Source: Solirubrobacterales bacterium (GTDB lineage Bacteria; Actinomycetota; Thermoleophilia; Solirubrobacterales; Solirubrobacteraceae). Taken from it: a DNA stretch of 6,382 nucleotides. A program made the position numbers and the translations under genes. Below the pieces are notes generated by a model, which was not told the origin of the DNA, did no database searches, and saw only the letters and a list, made by a program, of their open reading frames with translations. The stretch is taken from the NCBI GenBank assembly GCA_025963955.1, contig JAOPZU010000372.1, positions 1 to 6,382 on the forward strand, written 5' to 3'. How positions within the stretch are numbered: position 1 is the first letter of the stretch; each line of letters opens with the position of its first letter. This document shows, one piece after another, positions 5,249 through 6,382 of the stretch.

Positions 5249-6382
5249 TCAGGCGGCGAGGATCCGGCGCAGGCCGTCCTCGACCAGGTCGGTCGAGCGC
5301 TCCCACGTGTGCCGGGCCACGTAGGCCTGCGCGGCTTCGGCGCGCTCGGCGCGCAGCGACGGGTCGTCGAGCAGGCGCTCGAGCGCGTCGGCGATGGCGC
5401 GCGGGTCCGGGGGCGCGAGCTCCACCAGCCCGGTCGCCGCGTGCTCGGCGGCCGTGCTGTAGCCCTTCAGGTCGAGCACCGGCAGGCCGCAGGCCATCAT
5501 GTCGTGGGGGACCAGGGAGCCGTGCGTCAGCGAGAAGGCGATGCCGATCGTCGCCTCGGAGTAGACCCACGAGAGGTCCTCCGGGCTGATGCGCCCGTGG
5601 TGCTCGTAGGGGAAGTTCAGCGGCGCGGCGCCCTCGTCACCGAAGAGGACGACGCGGAGGTCGGGCCGGCGACGCTTCAGCTCCTCCAGGGCGATGAGCG
5701 CGAGGCCGACCGCCCGCCGCGGCGTCACGTTCCGGCCGTAGACGACGAGCGTGTCCTCGCGACGGTCCACCGGGCGCGGGCTGAACGCGGGCGCCACCGG
5801 ATACGGGAAGCGGGCGACGACGTGCGCGCCGTAGCGCTGGGTCAGCAGGTCCGCGAGCCACGGCCCGCCCCCGACGAGGCACGGCAGCCCGAGCTCGTAG
5901 GTGCGCGCCGCGAAGAGCGACTCGAGCGACGTCGGGTAGAACTCGGGCTCGTGGTCGTTGACCAGGTAGGCGCGGGCCCGGCAGCCGTCCAGCCCGAGCA
6001 CCGGGTAGACCGTCTGCCAGCCGGTGGCCAGCGCGACGTCGGCCCCGGACCAGTCGGCGAAGCCGCTGAACGCCGGGCCCTCGACGGGTGCGTACTGCTC
6101 GCGGATCGCGGCCCGCAGCGCCGGGCCCGTGGCGTCCGGCCACTCGCCGAACGGGTCGTGGACCCAGTAGGAGACGGTGTGGCCGCGCTGCTCGAGGTGG
6201 TGCGCGAGCTGGAAGACGACGTGGTGGCCACCGCTGCCGAAGGAGAAGTGGGGGACGACGAGCGCGAGGCGCAGCGGGCGGCCGGGGTCGAGCCGCGCCC
6301 CGGGGACCAGCGGCGCGACCGCGCCGGCAAGGACGTCGGTGACGCCGGAGTAGACGTGGCGGCCCGGCGAGGCCGGGACGGG
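5249..6382 (-). CDS. GT-B fold glycosyltransferase, WsaF-like (rhamnosyltransferase-type), 5' end outside the window
   Basis: The visible 377 residues run from the window edge to a TGA at 5251-5249. No plausible start codon precedes the first Rossmann strand, so the gene begins beyond 6382. The N-terminal domain opens with RLALVVPHFSFGSGGHH (about 38-54), a glycine-rich loop after strand one, followed by QLAHHLEQRGHTVSYW. The stretch AYLVNDHEPEFYPTS (138-152) is typical of the WsaF-like group, whose founding member adds rhamnose to an S-layer glycan. The C-terminal donor-binding domain starts near LVVYGRN (212-218), with VVLFGDE (244-250) and SLTHGSLVPHDMMACGLPVL (284-303). In that last motif D294 occupies the position where retaining GT4 enzymes usually have glutamate. 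No transmembrane segment is seen, so it is probably cytosolic. It likely transfers a sugar to a surface glycan; donor and acceptor cannot be read from the sequence. An internal GTG at 6001 would give a truncated protein lacking the first domain and is not the start. Confidence 0.85.
   Translation of the reverse strand, partial: PVPASPGRHVYSGVTDVLAGAVAPLVPGARLDPGRPLRLALVVPHFSFGSGGHHVVFQLAHHLEQRGHTVSYWVHDPFGEWPDATGPALRAAIREQYAPVEGPAFSGFADWSGADVALATGWQTVYPVLGLDGCRARAYLVNDHEPEFYPTSLESLFAARTYELGLPCLVGGGPWLADLLTQRYGAHVVARFPYPVAPAFSPRPVDRREDTLVVYGRNVTPRRAVGLALIALEELKRRRPDLRVVLFGDEGAAPLNFPYEHHGRISPEDLSWVYSEATIGIAFSLTHGSLVPHDMMACGLPVLDLKGYSTAAEHAATGLVELAPPDPRAIADALERLLDDPSLRAERAEAAQAYVARHTWERSTDLVEDGLRRILAA

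Noticed and set aside
3748..5589. A 613-codon plus-strand frame spanning three minus-strand genes
   Set aside because: It crosses gene boundaries, including the promoter-bearing gap, and has biased, repetitive composition without domain features.

Overview
This is a GC-rich, densely packed bacterial segment in which every well-supported gene lies on the minus strand. The codon and amino-acid style (third positions almost all G or C, proteins rich in Ala, Gly and Arg) suggests a high-GC actinobacterium. A Thermoleophilia/Solirubrobacterales-type host is a reasonable guess, but the window alone cannot settle it.

Transcription order runs from right to left. At the right edge, 5249-6382 is the C-terminal part of a GT-B fold glycosyltransferase of the WsaF-like (rhamnosyltransferase-type) group, whose start lies beyond the window. 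Next, 4030-5199 encodes a membrane site-2 (M50) zinc metalloprotease with a C-terminal CBS-domain pair, with the same layout as mycobacterial Rip3. A gap of about 133 bases (3897-4029) follows. It holds a 7-bp hairpin, a -10-like element and the probable 5' leader of the next operon.

The main content is a three-gene succinate:quinone (or fumarate/quinol) oxidoreductase operon. sdhA (2196-3896) is the FAD subunit. sdhB (1047-2171) is the iron-sulfur subunit, with an extra cysteine in the third cluster motif and a long C-terminal extension. The third gene (121-1050) encodes a protein with two cysteine-rich CCG domains like those of HdrB. A CCG protein in place of heme-binding SdhC/SdhD, together with the extra SdhB cysteine, is the signature of the class E (SdhABE/MfrABE-like) complex. 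sdhB and the CCG gene overlap by ATGA and are probably translationally coupled.

The left 120 bases hold a perfect 11-bp inverted repeat, which could be a terminator. The same stretch can also be read as the start of another minus-strand reading frame running out of the window. I saw no RNA gene, insertion sequence, CRISPR array or long repeat. The most notable point is the class E respiratory complex; it is unusual among bacteria but belongs to a known family, so I do not claim an undescribed system.
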